From: Streptomyces acidiscabies
GTDB taxonomy: Bacteria > Actinomycetota > Actinomycetes > Streptomycetales > Streptomycetaceae
Assembly (NCBI RefSeq): GCF_020010905.1
Contig: NZ_JAGJBY010000001.1
Location: 4,360,001-4,424,000 of the forward strand
Length of the DNA stretch: 64,000 nucleotides
Reading direction: 5' to 3'
Below, one piece after another: positions 61,277 through 64,000 of the stretch. Each line of letters begins with the position of its first letter. The first letter of the stretch is position 1. Both the position numbers and the translations under genes were made by a program. The notes below the pieces were generated by a model. It was not told the DNA's origin. It ran no database searches and saw nothing but the letters and a program-made list of their open reading frames with translations.

Positions 61277-61892
61277 TCGTGCCCCGCACGAACACCCCCG
61301 CCCGTGCGGACGTCGCCGCCGCTTCCGCCGCGTGGTCCGCGTCGGATTCCGTGAGGGGCGAGGGGGTGGTGAGGAGGCGGTAGTAGAGGGGAGCGGAGAC
61401 GGCGCGGATCACCTCGTGGGGGTCGGTGCCGGCCGGGAGTTCGCCTCGGGTGACGGCCTGGCGGACGCAGGGGGCCCACTCCTCGACGCGGACGGCGTAG
61501 AAGCGGTGGAGGGCCTCGGCGGTTCGGGGGTCGCAGGTGGCGGCGGCGATGACGGCCTTGAAGAGGGCGCCCTGGCGAGGATCGGTGAGGGTGCGTTGGA
61601 CGAGTCGGGCGTTGGCCTTGAGGTCGCCGAGGAGGGAGCCGGTGTCGGTGCGGGGGAGGGACTGGTCGGCCATGTCGGTGAGGAGGTCGGCCACCAGGCC
61701 GGTGACCGTGCCCCAGCGCCGGTAGACGGTGGTCTTGCCGACCTCGGCGCGGCGGGCGACGTCGGCGAGGTCGAGGTGGGTGAAGCCCTCCTCGGCGAGG
61801 ACGTCTCCGGCGGCTCGCAGGACGGCGGCTCGGACCCGGGCCGTACGTCCACCGGGCCGGAGGGTTCCGGGGTCGGCACCCTCGGTCTCCAT
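61263..61892 (-). CDS. TetR family transcriptional regulator
   Basis: A 209-residue regulator. The HTH is at about 20-65 (AAGDVLAEEGFTHLDLADVA, GKTTVYRRWGTVTGLVADLL), followed by a helical TetR_C domain. It diverges from the aldo/keto reductase gene. AACGGGA-N6-TTCCGTT starts at the base before its start codon and is a likely operator controlling both genes. Confidence 0.9.
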   Translation of the reverse strand: METEGADPGTLRPGGRTARVRAAVLRAAGDVLAEEGFTHLDLADVARRAEVGKTTVYRRWGTVTGLVADLLTDMADQSLPRTDTGSLLGDLKANARLVQRTLTDPRQGALFKAVIAAATCDPRTAEALHRFYAVRVEEWAPCVRQAVTRGELPAGTDPHEVIRAVSAPLYYRLLTTPSPLTESDADHAAEAAATSARAGVFVRGTITPP

Positions 61893-61912
61893 AACGGGAC
61901 TCCTGTTCCGTT
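61893..61912. promoter_or_regulatory. Inverted repeat, candidate TetR operator
   Basis: AACGGGACTCCTGTTCCGTT has AACGG/CCGTT arms with one mismatch in the seventh pair. It abuts the TetR start codon and lies 69 bp upstream of the aldo/keto reductase ATG. A related AACG...CCGTT element is at 61952-61966. Confidence 0.5.
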
Positions 61913-61980
61913 AGTCGGTCGATGCTTGTTAGGGTGAGGACATCTTAAGGGAACGCAGGACCCGTTAAGGGGGAGTGGTC

Positions 61981-63015
<1,035 letters not shown>

Positions 63016-63157
63016 CGGTGAGGGGCCGCCTTCCGGGGGTGCGGGGAGCCGCGCGACCGACCGCGCCGGACGGTCGCGGGAGTCGACGAGGACTCGTGCG
63101 TCGACCCACCGCTCCCGTCCGACGGCGTACGCCCCGCGAGCAGCACCCCGGGCGTCT

Positions 63158-63194
63158 GGGGAACAATGTGCGCACGAGGGGAACGGTGTGCGCA
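63158..63194. promoter_or_regulatory. Direct repeat upstream of a TetR gene
   Basis: GGGGAACAATGTGCGCA (63158-63174) and GGGGAACGGTGTGCGCA (63178-63194) are 17-bp copies differing at two positions, with a 20-bp period, about two helical turns. Each has a TGCGCA palindrome. They lie 52 bp upstream of the TetR ATG, near a TATGCT box at 63203-63208. Confidence 0.5.
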
Positions 63195-63245
63195 TCGCAG
63201 GGTATGCTGGCCAGGACTCACGCACCGGCGAGGAACAGGAGCGTC

Positions 63246-63971
63246 ATGACGGCCAAGCGGAACCCGATCCCCTCGGTATGGGCCCGCCCCCGGCGCGAAC
63301 CGGACCAACCCGCGCTCAGCCGGGCCGCGATCGTGCGCGAGGCGGTCGCGATGCTGGACGCGGAGGGTGTCGAGGCGCTCAGCATGCGGAAGTTGGGGGC
63401 GCGGCTGAACGCGGGGGCGACCTCGTTGTACCGGCACGTCGCCACCAAGGACGAGCTGATGGAGCTGGCCGCCGACGAGGTCTTCGGCGAGATCGCCGTA
63501 CCCCCGGCGGACAGTGACGACTGGCGGGGCGCCGTGGCGGACGCGGCGTTCTCGTTCCGGGCGACGATCCTGCGCCACCCGTGGCTGGCCTCCGTCCTCG
63601 GACAGGCGGGCCTCGCCTATCTGGGTCCCAACCTCATGTCCCGCACGGAGAGTCTGGCCGCGCTCTTCGTCCGCGCCGGTTTCCCCGACCCCGGCAACGC
63701 GATCTCCGCGCTCCTGTCGTACGTCACCGGCATGAGCGCGACGGAGGCCGCGTGGCTCGGGACGGTCGCGCGGTCCGGGGACACGGAGGCCGGGTTCGTG
63801 GCCCGCCTGATGCCGGCGGCGGAAGAGGCGGCGGCCGGGTACACGCACCTCGCGGACGGGTACCGGGCGCCGGAGGAGCAGGGGCCGGAGGAGGCGAGGG
63901 AGGCCAAGTTCCGGTACGGGTTGGACGTGGTGCTGGACGGGCTGGCGATGAGGCTGCCGGGCAAGGGGTGA
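63246..63971 (+). CDS. TetR/AcrR regulator with TetR-type C-terminal domain
   Basis: A 241-residue repressor. Unlike the other TetR proteins here it has a long N-terminal arm, then the HTH at about 25-70 (LSRAAIVREAVAMLDAEGVE, AGATSLYRHVATKDELMELA) and a TetR_C-type core domain as in tetracycline repressors. ATG 63246 follows GGAGCG. Its own promoter carries a tandem repeat (63158-63194) that it may bind. The regulated gene lies outside the window or is itself. Confidence 0.88.
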   Translation: MTAKRNPIPSVWARPRREPDQPALSRAAIVREAVAMLDAEGVEALSMRKLGARLNAGATSLYRHVATKDELMELAADEVFGEIAVPPADSDDWRGAVADAAFSFRATILRHPWLASVLGQAGLAYLGPNLMSRTESLAALFVRAGFPDPGNAISALLSYVTGMSATEAAWLGTVARSGDTEAGFVARLMPAAEEAAAGYTHLADGYRAPEEQGPEEAREAKFRYGLDVVLDGLAMRLPGKG

Positions 63972-64000
63972 CAACGCCGTACAGGCAGATTGCCGTACCG

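Overview
This window looks like a chromosomal segment of a Streptomyces or close relative. GC content is very high, codons end almost only in G or C, many starts are GTG or TTG overlapping the previous stop (ATGA/GTGA), and many regulators belong to families typical of this genus (an AfsR-like regulator and TetR, MarR, LacI and Lrp types). Secreted proteins carry Tat or Sec signals. I saw no rRNA, tRNA, CRISPR array, phage genes or intact insertion sequence. About 55 genes are supported, two of them broken.

Layout. (A) 1-19443 is a plant-glycan locus. It holds a CUT1-type sugar ABC importer (binding-protein tail plus two permeases), a GH42 beta-galactosidase, a secreted GH93-like beta-propeller with a ricin-type domain, a lectin-like propeller and a TetR regulator. 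A peptide/oligosaccharide-type ABC importer with a permease-ATPase fusion follows, then a cytosolic GH2 beta-glucuronidase, an SDR dehydrogenase and a Tat-exported GH78 alpha-L-rhamnosidase. Together these activities match the Rha-GlcA-Gal side chains, and the arabinose, of arabinogalactan proteins and gum arabic. (B) 19484-24574 holds a minus-strand cassette (unknown protein, kinase-like protein, methyltransferase, HAD protein). It diverges from an HTH/TPR regulator carrying the only in-frame TTA codon I found in the window, followed by a NUDIX hydrolase. (C) 24672-32132 has a DinB protein, an ABC-2-like membrane protein, an orphan iron-type binding protein, MarR and Lrp regulators and an MFS exporter, around about 0.8 kb of G-rich repeats. 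(D) 32323-36637 holds a large secreted sialidase and a convergent GH43-CBM42 enzyme. (E) 37159-41803 is a LacI-controlled, inositol-type catabolic operon with a truncated isomerase remnant and a tandem operator. (F) 42050-53028 is mixed: an EF-hand protein, an FAD oxidoreductase, ArsR and MarR regulators, a PrmC-related methyltransferase followed by a strong terminator and a perfect 13-copy 18-bp repeat, secreted proteins, an AfsR-like regulator and a DrrAB-type exporter. (G) 53164-57505 appears to be a small MarR regulon: a shared palindrome of the type GTTGACA-N2-TCAAC precedes the MarR gene, a pirin-acetyltransferase fusion, an LLM flavin oxidoreductase and a membrane-protein gene. (H) 57713-63971 has a decayed PEP/pyruvate-binding gene with a 108-bp-period internal duplication, an MFS exporter, a secreted trypsin-like protease, two TetR regulators and an aldo/keto reductase.

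All functions are read from sequence motifs and family knowledge. No database search was run, and positions of internal motifs are approximate unless given exactly.
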